Below are positions 1-7,417 of a stretch of DNA of 33,147 nt, in pieces. A program made the translations under genes and the position numbers. A model generated the notes under the pieces. It saw only the letters and a list, made by a program, of their open reading frames with translations. It ran no database searches and was not told the origin of the DNA. The DNA comes from Endozoicomonas sp. G2_1. GTDB lineage: Bacteria > Pseudomonadota > Gammaproteobacteria > Enterobacterales > Alteromonadaceae. The number at the start of each line of letters is the position of its first letter. Position 1 is the stretch's first letter. Where the stretch lies: positions 1 to 33,147 of the forward strand of contig NZ_JAGHQT010000026.1 in NCBI RefSeq assembly GCF_017744155.1, written 5' to 3'.

Positions 1-2
1 AT

Positions 3-119
3 TACATCATTGGCTATTACAGTCAGACTAGACCGCATCGTTATAACGCAGGTTTAAGTCCGAATGAATCAGAACAAAGGTATTGGAAACAATACAAAAC
101 CGTGGCCAATTTAACTTGA
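3..119 (+). CDS. IS3-family transposase (OrfB), C-terminal fragment
   Basis: An open frame enters from the left edge and ends at TGA 117-119, giving 38 residues that begin YIIGYYSQTRPHRYNAGLSP. This is the characteristic C-terminal tail of the IS3-family DDE transposase OrfB: a YY-N/Q-x-R-x-H-x-Y-N block followed by LSP and an aromatic/basic end. The rest of the gene is outside the window. It is on the plus strand, opposite to every cassette gene. The stop overlaps the probable terminal inverted repeat, as is common in this family. Confidence 0.88.
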   Translation, partial: YIIGYYSQTRPHRYNAGLSPNESEQRYWKQYKTVANLT

Positions 120-127
120 CCACTACA
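100..127 (+). mobile_element. Right end of an IS3-family insertion sequence
   Basis: The transposase frame closes at 119 and the sequence GACCACTACA follows at once. Read from outside it starts TGTAGTGGTC, which looks like an IS3-family terminal inverted repeat with a TG terminus. I place the element end near 127. The left end and the target duplication cannot be seen here. Confidence 0.6.
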
Positions 128-145
128 TGTTACTATTTGACTGGA

Positions 146-205
146 AAACCTCGCGAGGCGTATGTTTTATGCTGTGGGAGTAAAACCCAATACTCGCGCT
201 CAGGT
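146..205. repeat. Stem-loop, possible decayed attC of the first cassette
   Basis: GCGAG-GC-GTAT near 153-163 can pair with ATAC-TCGC near 193-200, leaving extra bases bulged on one side as in attC sites. A 10-bp palindrome CCTCGCGAGG sits at 149-158. The usual outer TAAC and GTTA boxes are not recognisable, so this is only a candidate. Confidence 0.25.
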
Positions 206-231
206 TCACTGTACTAATACAAATTCAATTG

Positions 232-939
232 CTACAAAGGCTGTATAACCCAATCATTTATCGGTTTAGACCAAGTACTTAGTTTTGTAATAACAACTGC
301 ACCAGATGGTGATACAACGGGGTTAACCTTAAATGCAGTAGATCTCTGATGATAGACGACAGGTTGATTACCTGCCATCGCCATTTGGGTTCCACCGTGA
401 GAATCACTGCTTATTGACACTTTCGATCCTATCGGTTTGGCAGAGTGAACAAGTAAATACTTAACATTAGGTGTAGCTTTTTTATCGACACTAAAATACA
501 TCCAAAAGTGAGAATCGTCATATACCAAGTCTTGGTGCTTATAGCGCATATAGTTTAAATCTGTTTGCTTAACTATATTAAAATTTGAATCTAAAACGCT
601 TACCATGGGTATAAAGGCAAATTTATGTTCGAGATAAAAGCTCTTAACCGAGTAATATTGAACACTCGCTTGATCCTCGAGCTCGATTAAAAGGTATGGT
701 GATTTTACCGAATCAATTTGAACTAAATCTGTGTTCTCTTCCATCGATACTGCTAAAGAATCTTTCATTATTGATTTTTTAAGAGCATTCAGTACCGTGC
801 AACAGGGTTTACTCTGATAAATTTCATTTCTGAGATCAAATGTTTTATCACTATCAACACTTTTAGGAATTTTGGTAGTCAGTTGACAACCACTAAAAAC
901 AAAAGTCAGTATAATAATGAACAGTATTCTAGCGTTCAT
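232..939 (-). CDS. MalM-like periplasmic lipoprotein
   Basis: This 235-aa protein starts with a lipoprotein signal (MNARILFIIILTFVFSGC; lipobox FSGC at about 15-18), so it should be anchored in a membrane facing the periplasm. The mature part has a CC pair near residue 46, a segment IDSVKSPYLLIEL near 75, and PMVSVLDSNFNIVKQTD near 110-127. That order resembles the MalM family (maltose-operon periplasmic protein, PF07148): CC near the N-terminus, 'sP.f.f..g.S', then 'yP.v.lLD.nf.v'. The start has AAGGAG nine bases upstream. No maltose genes are nearby, so the role is open. The family call is from pattern memory only. Confidence 0.72.
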   Translation of the reverse strand: MNARILFIIILTFVFSGCQLTTKIPKSVDSDKTFDLRNEIYQSKPCCTVLNALKKSIMKDSLAVSMEENTDLVQIDSVKSPYLLIELEDQASVQYYSVKSFYLEHKFAFIPMVSVLDSNFNIVKQTDLNYMRYKHQDLVYDDSHFWMYFSVDKKATPNVKYLLVHSAKPIGSKVSISSDSHGGTQMAMAGNQPVVYHQRSTAFKVNPVVSPSGAVVITKLSTWSKPINDWVIQPL

Positions 940-1097
940 TCGCGTACGCTCCTTTTATGTTAAATCGACTAAATATAAGACAAATAAGACTTTAGATAAA
1001 ATAGCGAGCCAGAGGCGATGAAACAGGTAAATATGCCTAACTGTCATCAACAAGTCAGAAACACAAAGTACTGACTGTATCGCTCTAACTGATATAG

Positions 1098-1565
1098 CTA
1101 ACACATATCGTCATCTAATTTTACATAAGCTCTAATTTTATTTCCTTTAAACGTGTTTTTCAGACGATCATTAATCCTAGATTGCCACTCAATAAAATTA
1201 AAAATTTCAACTGGATAAGCAGTATAGGCACTAATACCACCGCGAATAGCATCAATTAAAATTTCACCTTCTGGTTTTGAATATTCTTGGCCATTAATTA
1301 CCACAGAGCGTGTCAAACTACCAAGCACCGGCGGTAAACAAGGTTCATTGGAGACAAAAATTTTCATGCCGCTGTATAGGACGTTCCTTATTTTTTCATT
1401 TTCAATGATACTAAATGCCTCACCTCTTATATGCTCAACACGAATTTCATAGCTTACTTCGATACAATCATCTTTGCCCTTGTCCACAGGCAATTCAATT
1501 GGAATATCGTGTACTGAAACATCAGCAAGCTCATAATTGGAGACAAACCTTTTTGTCACATTCAT
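1098..1565 (-). CDS. Hypothetical cytoplasmic protein
   Basis: No signal peptide or membrane segment is seen in these 155 residues, and I do not recognise the family. The open frame runs upstream to 1607, but that part (MPVKLALC...) is translated attC sequence. The ATG at 1563-1565 (MNVTKRFVSN) has AAGGATG well placed before it and is chosen as the start. The protein is mixed alpha/beta and slightly acidic, with a beta-rich first half (ELADVSVHDIPIELPVDKG) and a C-terminal amphipathic segment ending in KLDDDMC. Only the possible stub at 1598 is seen to its right as a neighbouring attC, so this cassette's own boundaries are unclear. Confidence 0.75.
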   Translation of the reverse strand: MNVTKRFVSNYELADVSVHDIPIELPVDKGKDDCIEVSYEIRVEHIRGEAFSIIENEKIRNVLYSGMKIFVSNEPCLPPVLGSLTRSVVINGQEYSKPEGEILIDAIRGGISAYTAYPVEIFNFIEWQSRINDRLKNTFKGNKIRAYVKLDDDMC

Positions 1566-1597
1566 CCAAAACATCCTTATGACACACAATGCTAGTT

Positions 1598-1690
1598 TAA
1601 CGGGCAATTAATCAGCTTATAAATATTGAAGTCACTGTTACAAATATCTACGTTACTTACCCAACTAAATTGCTCGCCTTTGAATAAGCA
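1598..1690 (-). repeat. Decayed attC site
   Basis: TAACGGGCAATTAATCAGCTTA at the left edge matches the left arm of the class-B attC sites found at 26242, 28169 and 30854. The rest has diverged and no clear right arm remains. It belongs to the cassette of the gene at 1699-1902. Confidence 0.45.
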
Positions 1691-1698
1691 TATCTGCA

Positions 1699-1902
1699 TT
1701 ACAATTTAGATTTAACAGTAACAATCGCACATACAACTGCAACAACCGGGACGACAAATAAATACAAGATCCAAGCCCAGCCTAAAGTTCTCGGGTCTTC
1801 AATAAATGACACAACAATATAAATACCAACGTACAAAATCAATGTTGAAGTGACAGAGCCAATCAACAGCCCGAAGAAGAACTTAATCAATTCAGTCAGC
1901 AT
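1699..1902 (-). CDS. Small two-TM membrane protein
   Basis: This 67-residue protein has two hydrophobic segments (about residues 7-33 and 42-63) joined by a short polar loop (SFIEDPRTLGWA). It ends with a basic tail KSKL, so both ends probably face the cytoplasm. No family recognised. No strong ribosome-binding site precedes the ATG. Tiny membrane proteins like this are frequent cassette cargo in this array. Confidence 0.6.
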   Translation of the reverse strand: MLTELIKFFFGLLIGSVTSTLILYVGIYIVVSFIEDPRTLGWAWILYLFVVPVVAVVCAIVTVKSKL

Positions 1903-1916
1903 TTATACACTACGCA

Positions 1917-2147
1917 TTAAATATTAATGCCATTGTCAGAATCAGTAAAACGCAAGTTTTTAAGCTTTCGTACCATTCTTGCAAACATTATTTCAGTTCT
2001 GGGTACTAATTATTCATCAAGAGGAAATATTTCAGAACCCCCTAAAAACATATGGTTTTTATCTGGCACTGATAACACCTAAGCATTTACCAACAAGCCA
2101 ACGAATATATGTAATTTATGTGAATTCAACATACTATTTTTCGTCAT
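1917..2147 (-). pseudogene. Possible remnant ORF with two in-frame stops
   Basis: In the otherwise gene-free stretch 1903-2244, one minus-strand frame reads from ATG 2145-2147 to TAA 1917-1919 (77 codons), broken only by TAG at 2079-2081 and TAA at 2010-2012. The pieces include HKLHIFVGLLVNA, DKNHMFLGGSEIFPLDE and RTEIMFARMVRKLKNLRF, which look protein-like. It could be a decayed cassette gene or chance. No recognisable attC is present in this stretch. Confidence 0.3.
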
Positions 2148-2244
2148 GACGTACCAGTAGTTGTAGCCTGACTAAAAGGTAATTAGTGCCCCAAAACACG
2201 TGTAGGAACCTCTTGTTTGTTCAACTGCAACTGCTTTGATTTGC

Positions 2245-2853
2245 TTAACTGCCGCTAGATAAATCGACTTGTCGGATATTGGAGGTAGCAAGATAAAAAA
2301 GACCTCCACATCTCAATTTATCTGGTCTACAGGGTTGCTTGTAAATTATTAGTCGAAAATTAAATAATGATGGGTACTTGTATAGCTCCGACTCATTTTT
2401 GTTAACGTTTACGTCGTCAAGCTTAACGATTTTTCCCTTGTTATCTTTAAGGATAATTATATCGGCATAATTAATTTTCTTTGTCTCGTGTATTAGCTTC
2501 ACGTCATCAACCGCGTAAACAATTCCCTGCTCAGAATTCAACACACACTCTGTCGCCACTACATTACCAGCTAAATAACGTTGTTTGTCAATGTCAAATT
2601 TCAAACGTTTCTCGATACCACAAGAGTATCTCCATTTAGTTGAATCATAGTCTTCAATTTTGTATTTAAATTTGACTTTAAGGCGCGCTTTTTCTCTATT
2701 TAATTGAGTAATTTGATGCTCTAAAATCTCAATCCCCCCAATGTGAGGAATCATGTATTGGCGCCAGTCTACCTGACTCTCGTTCGTTGATTGGCAGCCA
2801 AGAACAAATAACACCAACGAGAAGCTAGCGAAGTAACAGTATAATTTAGTCAT
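2245..2853 (-). CDS. Putative lipoprotein, unknown function
   Basis: The protein is 202 aa. Its N-terminus MTKLYCYFASFSLVLFVLGC has a short charged start, a hydrophobic core and lipobox VLGC at about 17-20, so it is predicted to be exported and lipidated. The mature domain is beta-rich with several charged segments (QITQLNREKARLKVKFKYK) and four cysteines after the lipobox, two of them close to the C-terminus, which may form disulfides in the periplasm. No family recognised. The ribosome-binding site is weak. Confidence 0.75.
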   Translation of the reverse strand: MTKLYCYFASFSLVLFVLGCQSTNESQVDWRQYMIPHIGGIEILEHQITQLNREKARLKVKFKYKIEDYDSTKWRYSCGIEKRLKFDIDKQRYLAGNVVATECVLNSEQGIVYAVDDVKLIHETKKINYADIIILKDNKGKIVKLDDVNVNKNESELYKYPSLFNFRLIIYKQPCRPDKLRCGGLFYLATSNIRQVDLSSGS

Positions 2854-2907
2854 AGACTTACTTTCTTAGATTGAAGGCCAATATTTACATTAAATATGAA
2901 TAAAACA

Positions 2908-2958
2908 TAACGAGCACTCCCCGTAAGCAAAAAGTGAATTGTCCATTAAAGTACTTTT
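2908..2958 (-). repeat. Decayed, shortened attC site
   Basis: TAACGAGCACTCCCCGTAAGC at the left and TTGTCCATTAAAGTAC at the right resemble the two ends of class-B attC sites (compare TTTGTCCCATTAAAGCGC at 30925-30942). Only about 51 bp remain between them, so the central stem seems to be lost. Confidence 0.4.
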
Positions 2959-3140
2959 TCAGATGTCCAGTTCATAGTTACCACCAGATAACTTTGCAAA
3001 CTGCTCGTAGTTTTGCACTATAAAACAAACTTTTTCAGACTCTTTCTCGTGTTCAAATTAGGGGGCGACATGGGACGTGCCGCAAATATAGTTGCTTTAC
3101 CCAAATCGATTAATTCGCTTATCAACAAAACAACTAGCAT
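2959..3140 (-). pseudogene. Frameshifted small ORF downstream of the PDZ gene
   Basis: An ATG at 3138-3140 lies three bases after the stop of the PDZ gene and opens a frame reading MLVVLLISELIDLGKATIF. The frame stays open but turns unlikely near 3055. The next frame from there gives a protein-like tail (EHEKESEKVCFIVQNY, then EQFAKLSGGNYELDI) ending at TGA 2959-2961. One frameshift around 3055 would join the two into a protein of about 60 aa. The end directly abuts an attC-like sequence, as expected for the last gene of a cassette. A decayed second gene of the PDZ cassette is the best reading. Confidence 0.4.
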
Positions 3141-3143
3141 CGT

Positions 3144-3482
3144 TTATTGTAAGGTCACGTTCGCCTCATAAATATCACCATCTGGTTTTAACATAGTTAA
3201 AACAACGCTTTCCCCTACACTTTTTTGTAATGCTTTTTTAGCGACAGATGCGGGGCAACCTGGAATTTTGCAACCGTCAATAGCAACAATTTCGTGCCCA
3301 ACTTTTATACCCTGCTCTTCTGCAGAAGAATTTTTGACAACAGAATTAATTATTGCACTCTTCACTTCAGGACTAAAAAAGCCTGAAATACTCACATCCG
3401 CTTTAAACCCTTTTTTACCGGTTTCGCCCGCATGAGCCCATAGAGACATGATGACTAACAGTGCAACGATTATGTTTTTCAT
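3144..3482 (-). CDS. Secreted single-PDZ-domain protein
   Basis: This small (112 aa) protein has a signal peptide, MKNIIVALLVIMSLWAHAGE (cleavage probably after AHA). The rest is one PDZ-like fold: SAIINSVVKNSSAEEQGIKV, then GHEIVAIDGCKI, then SVGESVVLTMLKPDG. The motif of a damaged or variant carboxylate loop followed by 'A...GI..G..I..I.G' and 'V.G.....V.L.....G' is the PDZ signature also seen in DegP/RseP-like proteins. There is no protease domain. It is probably a periplasmic peptide-binding module. Two cysteines (IDGCKIPGC) may form a disulfide. AAGGAA lies upstream of the ATG. Confidence 0.8.
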   Translation of the reverse strand: MKNIIVALLVIMSLWAHAGETGKKGFKADVSISGFFSPEVKSAIINSVVKNSSAEEQGIKVGHEIVAIDGCKIPGCPASVAKKALQKSVGESVVLTMLKPDGDIYEANVTLQ

Positions 3483-3614
3483 ATAGATTTGTTCCTTTTA
3501 ATTTGCCCGCTCCTTTTGGCAGGGTTAACCGATAATTGATTTAATTTACGACAAAGCACAGTAAAATCAAGTTATGCTGTTAGTCCTTGATTTCACTAGT
3601 TTGATGTGAATTTT

Positions 3615-3902
3615 TTACAGAAAACCGACAACGCCTAAAACAATCGCCAGTAAGAAGTACTTATTACTATCACTATTTAAACCAATATTTGATGCAAACC
3701 AGGACTGAATTGGAGAAGTGAAAATGAAGGCAGATAACATTAAACCGCGCAACAAAGACAGTATTGCTACTGTACTTGCAAACTCTCCCAAATCAAAAAT
3801 TTTAGTTTGATAATATTGGTTAACAAAGAGACCGACAGTAACCAACATTAATAGTTTGAAGAAATAACGACTGCGTTTGACTTTTATTGCATGATTTTCC
3901 AT
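3615..3902 (-). CDS. Small membrane protein
   Basis: The 95 residues contain a basic N-terminus (AIKVKRSRYFFK) and about three hydrophobic segments (17-30, 42-62, 80-95), the last ending at the C-terminus VLGVVGFL. This predicts an inner-membrane protein with a cytoplasmic N-terminus. No family recognised. AAGGAT precedes the ATG by about eleven bases. Confidence 0.65.
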   Translation of the reverse strand: MENHAIKVKRSRYFFKLLMLVTVGLFVNQYYQTKIFDLGEFASTVAILSLLRGLMLSAFIFTSPIQSWFASNIGLNSDSNKYFLLAIVLGVVGFL

Positions 3903-3925
3903 TAATAATTATATCCTTTTGAACA

Positions 3926-4040
3926 TATAACGCTTTGAGAAACGCGAAATGACAGTTAACAGAAACAAATAAGCCCTTTTTGTGTAGGCAATTTTGTTAA
4001 TAAAGGAAATCTACTTTCCACATGTAAAGTTCAATTGTAA
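3926..4040 (-). repeat. Decayed attC-like sequence
   Basis: TATAACGCTTTGAGAAACGCG at 3926 resembles the left core of the attC sites further right. No convincing right arm is visible before the next gene. Low-confidence remnant. Confidence 0.3.
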
Positions 4041-4045
4041 TAACT

Positions 4046-4567
4046 TTACCAGTTGGCGTCGTTATTAATTGCTCTAGTGATATTTTTATCTTCAAGAGCA
4101 AAAAACTGAAGATCATCTCTTATTTTCAAGCGATAACTAGACAAACTGTCATTCATAGCTGTCCGCCACTTTATGCATGCATTTGCTATTCGAATACGTG
4201 AACCCGCCTGAAAAGGCGCCAATGTTTTATTCACTTTTGACATAACTGTATCCCTATGTTTCGACAACAACTGGTTAGCTTGGTCGCCTGCGATTGACAC
4301 TAGTTTCGACTCATAAGCACTTTTTATTTTAAATACCTTGCTCAAAAGCTCATTGTTGGTATCTTGCCATGTTGAATACACTGAAAAGCGTTTTTTATCC
4401 TGGGAGTTGGCAACACACAAATTTTCAATTCCTTTGTTAGTCTCCATAAACTCTATTATTGAATATACCTTTAAATACCCTTCCTTCATTAAACTAAGTT
4501 CTGATGCTTTAGCGGCAGCAGAGCTGAATAAAACAAATGAAATGACAATACTGATACTTATTTTCAC
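4046..4567 (-). CDS. Exported helical protein, unknown
   Basis: This 173-aa protein has an apparent signal peptide (MKISISIVISFVLFSSAAAKA; cleavage near AAAKA) and a mature part that is predicted mostly helical, with one Cys near residue 51 (ENLCVANS) and another near 131 (NACIKWR), a possible disulfide pair. No family recognised. The start is GTG at 4565-4567 with AGGAA nine bases upstream. Probably periplasmic. Confidence 0.75.
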   Translation of the reverse strand: MKISISIVISFVLFSSAAAKASELSLMKEGYLKVYSIIEFMETNKGIENLCVANSQDKKRFSVYSTWQDTNNELLSKVFKIKSAYESKLVSIAGDQANQLLSKHRDTVMSKVNKTLAPFQAGSRIRIANACIKWRTAMNDSLSSYRLKIRDDLQFFALEDKNITRAINNDANW

Positions 4568-4589
4568 TGTAATGTATTCCTATATATTT

Positions 4590-4679
4590 TAACGCTGGTT
4601 AAAGGTTTTATTATATATTTGCTATTCGCAATTGCTGCCGCGATCCAAAATAACACAAGCAGATAACCCTTTTATTTGA
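4590..4679 (-). repeat. Decayed attC site
   Basis: TAACGCTGGTTAAAGG at 4590 (left) and GATAACCCTTTTATTTGAT at 4661-4679 (right) contain complementary GGTTA/TAACC arms. It abuts the TGA at 4680-4682 that ends the extended frame of the next gene, as expected for a cassette 3' end. Confidence 0.4.
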
Positions 4680-4829
4680 TCATCGCAAAAAATAAGAGTG
4701 CTCATGTAGTAACTTTTCTATAAAAGGAAACACTACATCGATTAATTGCTGTGATTCATCTTTACCTTTTTGCACATTTTTTCCTAGGAATAACAAAAAA
4801 ATATTAACATCAGTACCTCGATACCGCGT

Positions 4830-5360
4830 TTAGTCATGGTGTTTGACAACCTGTGATAAACATATGTAACGCAACATAAGTTTTGCCCGACTTTTACGCG
4901 CGCCTTTACCTTGTTGAAAGACACAGTTTAAAGTTTCGATTATAGCACCTGAACTCACGGCTTTTGCAAGGCGACAATATCTTTTGAATTCTCGTTGACC
5001 TCTATTTTCAACAGCATCAATAAGTATTGAGTGTATTCTCGTTAACTGGTCTGCGTTTAGCTTTGTCTTCTTTAGTTTTTGTATCATATCTTCTTTGATA
5101 TAGCCCGAGCGAAAAAAAATAGGATCTATCTCTAAAAAGACGAGGACAAACTCTAGGGTTTCCTGATTATCCAGAATAGGTGACTCGTATATTTGATCAA
5201 TAAAACTATCAATAGGAGAAACGTAGGAATGAAACTTTTCACATGCCTTGCTCCAAGACTCATAATCGTTTGCCCGATTTAGAAATGTCATATGAACATC
5301 TTGGTGCAAGCTGTTCATTACTTCAGTTTCATGACTAATTATTTGATAAAAGTTGGTCAT
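4830..5360 (-). CDS. Hypothetical protein, probably truncated by an in-frame stop
   Basis: The frame gives 176 aa with no signal peptide. It is predicted helical with many charged residues, the last part basic (QQGKGARKSRAKLMLRYI). AGGAAAG is well placed before the ATG. No family recognised. Beyond TAA 4830-4832 the same frame stays open for 49 further codons and is protein-like (NIFLLFLGK, DESQQLIDVVFPFIEKLLHEH), ending at TGA 4680-4682 right next to an attC remnant. The original product was probably about 226 aa, so this is either a pseudogene or a shortened but still functional form. Confidence 0.7.
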   Translation of the reverse strand: MTNFYQIISHETEVMNSLHQDVHMTFLNRANDYESWSKACEKFHSYVSPIDSFIDQIYESPILDNQETLEFVLVFLEIDPIFFRSGYIKEDMIQKLKKTKLNADQLTRIHSILIDAVENRGQREFKRYCRLAKAVSSGAIIETLNCVFQQGKGARKSRAKLMLRYICLSQVVKHHD

Positions 5361-5407
5361 ACTTTCCTGTTATCACAACACCTTGATAGTGAACGACTAT
5401 AAGCTCA

Positions 5408-5446
5408 ACCGAAAATAAACAAGGCTCGTGCAGAGCCAATTTCGGT
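5408..5446. repeat. Nested stem-loop, decayed attC or terminator
   Basis: ACCGAAA (5408-5414) pairs with TTTCGGT (5440-5446), and inside it GGCTC (5423-5427) pairs with GAGCC (5433-5437). It lies in the 94-bp gap between two cassette genes, where an attC is expected. No outer core boxes are clear. Confidence 0.45.
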
Positions 5447-5454
5447 GTTTCCCG

Positions 5455-6072
5455 TTAATTTGCTCCTTGGTGCGACACACCGCGAAATTCAAGACCAAAT
5501 TCAGTTAACAAACGATCTAATGTTTCTCTATTTCGTGGGTCCAAAATCGTTTGGTAAACCCACGTATAGTAGTTATTTGTAGACAAATTTTCTTGAGCTT
5601 GATTTGGTCCAATTAACTCAGATAAAGCAATATATTCTAGATAGCAAATAACAATATGGCTTAGTGTACTTCCCTCATCCCTACTGCCATAAGGAAAGCC
5701 TACTTTAACACTTGGAAATTCATTTTTTATACGCGTCCTAAACGCTTGTTTACTAGCCTTTCCATTTTCAATTACATGCCAATGAAACTGCTCATGTAAA
5801 TAGCTTGAAAGTAACTTAATTCTGCTATCAAGATACTCTTGTTGAGTACTCATAGTCAGAACAGGATGGCTATGTGGGGTTCTGGCATCCTGATCTATGC
5901 GGATTTGGTTTGTGTACTCCCAGCGGCTAAGGTCGTACTCCTCATGAAGTAATTCTAAGTCTGATTTAATCAATAACTCATTGGTTGACTGATTAACAGA
6001 TGTTATTAGCACCTGAGCGTTAATTGAAACAGAAATGAGCAAAGTGATTAGCAACAATAATCTAATTTTCAT
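5455..6072 (-). CDS. Secreted zincin-like metallopeptidase (HExxHxH)
   Basis: This 205-aa protein begins with a signal peptide (MKIRLLLLITLLISVSINAQ; cleavage near NA-Q). The segment SSYLHEQFHWHV at about residues 89-100 carries HEQFH, the zinc-binding and catalytic HExxH of zincin metallopeptidases, followed by another His at +2. A helix with Glu (ICYLEYIALSEL, about 143-154) could give the third ligand, as in gluzincins. An exported protease or an inactive relative are both possible. No named family recognised. The ATG at 6070-6072 is preferred to the TTG just upstream because AAGGA lies five bases before it. Confidence 0.75.
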   Translation of the reverse strand: MKIRLLLLITLLISVSINAQVLITSVNQSTNELLIKSDLELLHEEYDLSRWEYTNQIRIDQDARTPHSHPVLTMSTQQEYLDSRIKLLSSYLHEQFHWHVIENGKASKQAFRTRIKNEFPSVKVGFPYGSRDEGSTLSHIVICYLEYIALSELIGPNQAQENLSTNNYYTWVYQTILDPRNRETLDRLLTEFGLEFRGVSHQGAN

Positions 6073-6115
6073 CAATATCCTTATAGAAACAATGAGTACC
6101 TATCTATTATGCGCA

Positions 6116-6178
6116 AGTTGATGGGTTAAACATATCGACAAACCAATAACTGCAGAGGTTTCTAACCCATTTGACTAA
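6116..6178 (-). repeat. Decayed attC-like stem-loop
   Basis: ATGGGTTA at 6121-6128 is perfectly complementary to TAACCCAT at 6163-6170. A flanking GACTAAC lies at the right. The position, between two cassette genes, fits a shortened attC. Confidence 0.45.
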
Positions 6179-6187
6179 CTTATTTGG

Positions 6188-6817
6188 TTACCTTTTTAAC
6201 TTCATTTTTAAGAAGTTAGACATGTAATAAAGCTTTTCACTACTTAAACCCCAACCTAAATTTAATCTTTTGCTTCCTTCGAGTGATATATGCTTATTTT
6301 GGCTTGATTCGCTCTCTGTAACTCTATCTATATTTATCCAATCAAATCTTCTGTACCAACCTATTGACCCTATTCCAATAAAAACTAACGCCTTTCCATT
6401 GTCATTTGAAACATATGTTCTACCAAATAGGCTCATCAGGGTGATACTGGTTAACACGATACTTCCAATCAAAAAAGGAAGTCCAAAGAGGGACTGTACT
6501 GGATCAAATTCACTATTTAGCAATTGTGTTCCATAAATATTAGACAGCGAACCACCAGCCCAAACGAGAGTAAATGGCACTAAAAAAATAGCCATTAAAC
6601 TTCGATTTGAAGCTTCAATTGACCATTTGTAGCCATTATCTAAAACTTGGACACCTTTAACGGGTTGCGCGGTGTCAAAAGTACTACTCGGTGTTGATTC
6701 CAATAGTGAAGACAGTGATGTAAGACTTTCACAACTATCACAATATGCAGTATCTTTTGAAACATTGATGTTATTTGAATCTATTTTTATTCTACAATTT
6801 GAACAGTTTACTTCCAT
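6188..6817 (-). CDS. Zinc-ribbon membrane protein with PH-like tail
   Basis: The 209-residue protein starts with a two-Cys-pair zinc ribbon (CSNC at about 5-8 and CDSC at about 26-29). A linker follows, then two hydrophobic segments (about 75-92 and 112-133), then a beta-rich C-terminal part (NDNGKALVFIGIGSIGWYRR, WINIDRVTESES) that resembles small bacterial PH-like domains. The likely topology is both soluble parts in the cytoplasm. No named family. The gene is one of several small zinc-ribbon or membrane proteins in the array. Confidence 0.78.
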   Translation of the reverse strand: MEVNCSNCRIKIDSNNINVSKDTAYCDSCESLTSLSSLLESTPSSTFDTAQPVKGVQVLDNGYKWSIEASNRSLMAIFLVPFTLVWAGGSLSNIYGTQLLNSEFDPVQSLFGLPFLIGSIVLTSITLMSLFGRTYVSNDNGKALVFIGIGSIGWYRRFDWINIDRVTESESSQNKHISLEGSKRLNLGWGLSSEKLYYMSNFLKMKLKR

Positions 6818-6835
6818 TAACCTACCCTACAAATA

Positions 6836-6927
6836 TATAACACTAACTCAACAGGCTACTCATTCACTTGACTACTAAATGCAATAACGGCAACTAAAAT
6901 ATATTTGCCTATTGAGCGCTTGTTATA
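6836..6927 (-). repeat. attC site
   Basis: Left part CTCAACAGGC pairs, with one mismatch, with GCCTATTGAG in the right part, which continues into CGCTTGTTAT. The outer boxes are TATAACAC and TTGTTATA. About 92 bp. It is the first well-formed attC from the left and belongs to the gene at 6934-7329. Confidence 0.8.
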
Positions 6928-6933
6928 TGCTTT

Positions 6934-7329
6934 TTACTGTCGTTTAACAACAAAAGCATTATCGATTTGAAGCTCAACTAATTTTATTCCTTCTAATGAG
7001 CGATAAGTTTTTGCCGTTGCATCAGCAGAGTTCCTTACAATATCTAAAAAGCCTGTTGGAGCAAATTTACCATCAATTTTGAGCTTGTAGGTTCCTGCAG
7101 TATTTCTGATTTGGACAAAATAGCCTTTACCAGTTTTACTACGATATGTCCCTTTACCTACAACTTTTCCTGTAATCATTGTATAAAAACTAGAAGGCAG
7201 ATTGAGGGGATTATTTTCATACCACCATAGAGCGCAAGCGACGATGCACAAAAACGTTAAGCATCCCCACTCTTTTAGTTTTAGCTTCCTAATTTCAGGC
7301 TTATTACTCACTAAATGTCTAACTTCCAT
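6934..7329 (-). CDS. Single-TM protein with small beta domain
   Basis: The 131 aa contain a basic N-terminus (NKPEIRKLKLKEWG), one membrane segment (about 23-36, LTFLCIVACALWWY), and a beta-rich outer part (ITGKVVGKGTYRSKTGKG, YFVQIRN, KLKIDGKF). This predicts an inner-membrane anchored periplasmic domain. It has no Cys in the soluble part. No family recognised. There is no clear ribosome-binding site. Confidence 0.7.
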   Translation of the reverse strand: MEVRHLVSNKPEIRKLKLKEWGCLTFLCIVACALWWYENNPLNLPSSFYTMITGKVVGKGTYRSKTGKGYFVQIRNTAGTYKLKIDGKFAPTGFLDIVRNSADATAKTYRSLEGIKLVELQIDNAFVVKRQ

Positions 7330-7417
7330 TTAAAATGTAACACACTGATGTTGAACACACTTAGTAAAAAACCTTTAGCACCATCCAAAATAAACAGTTG
7401 GTCATATTTACTAAAGC

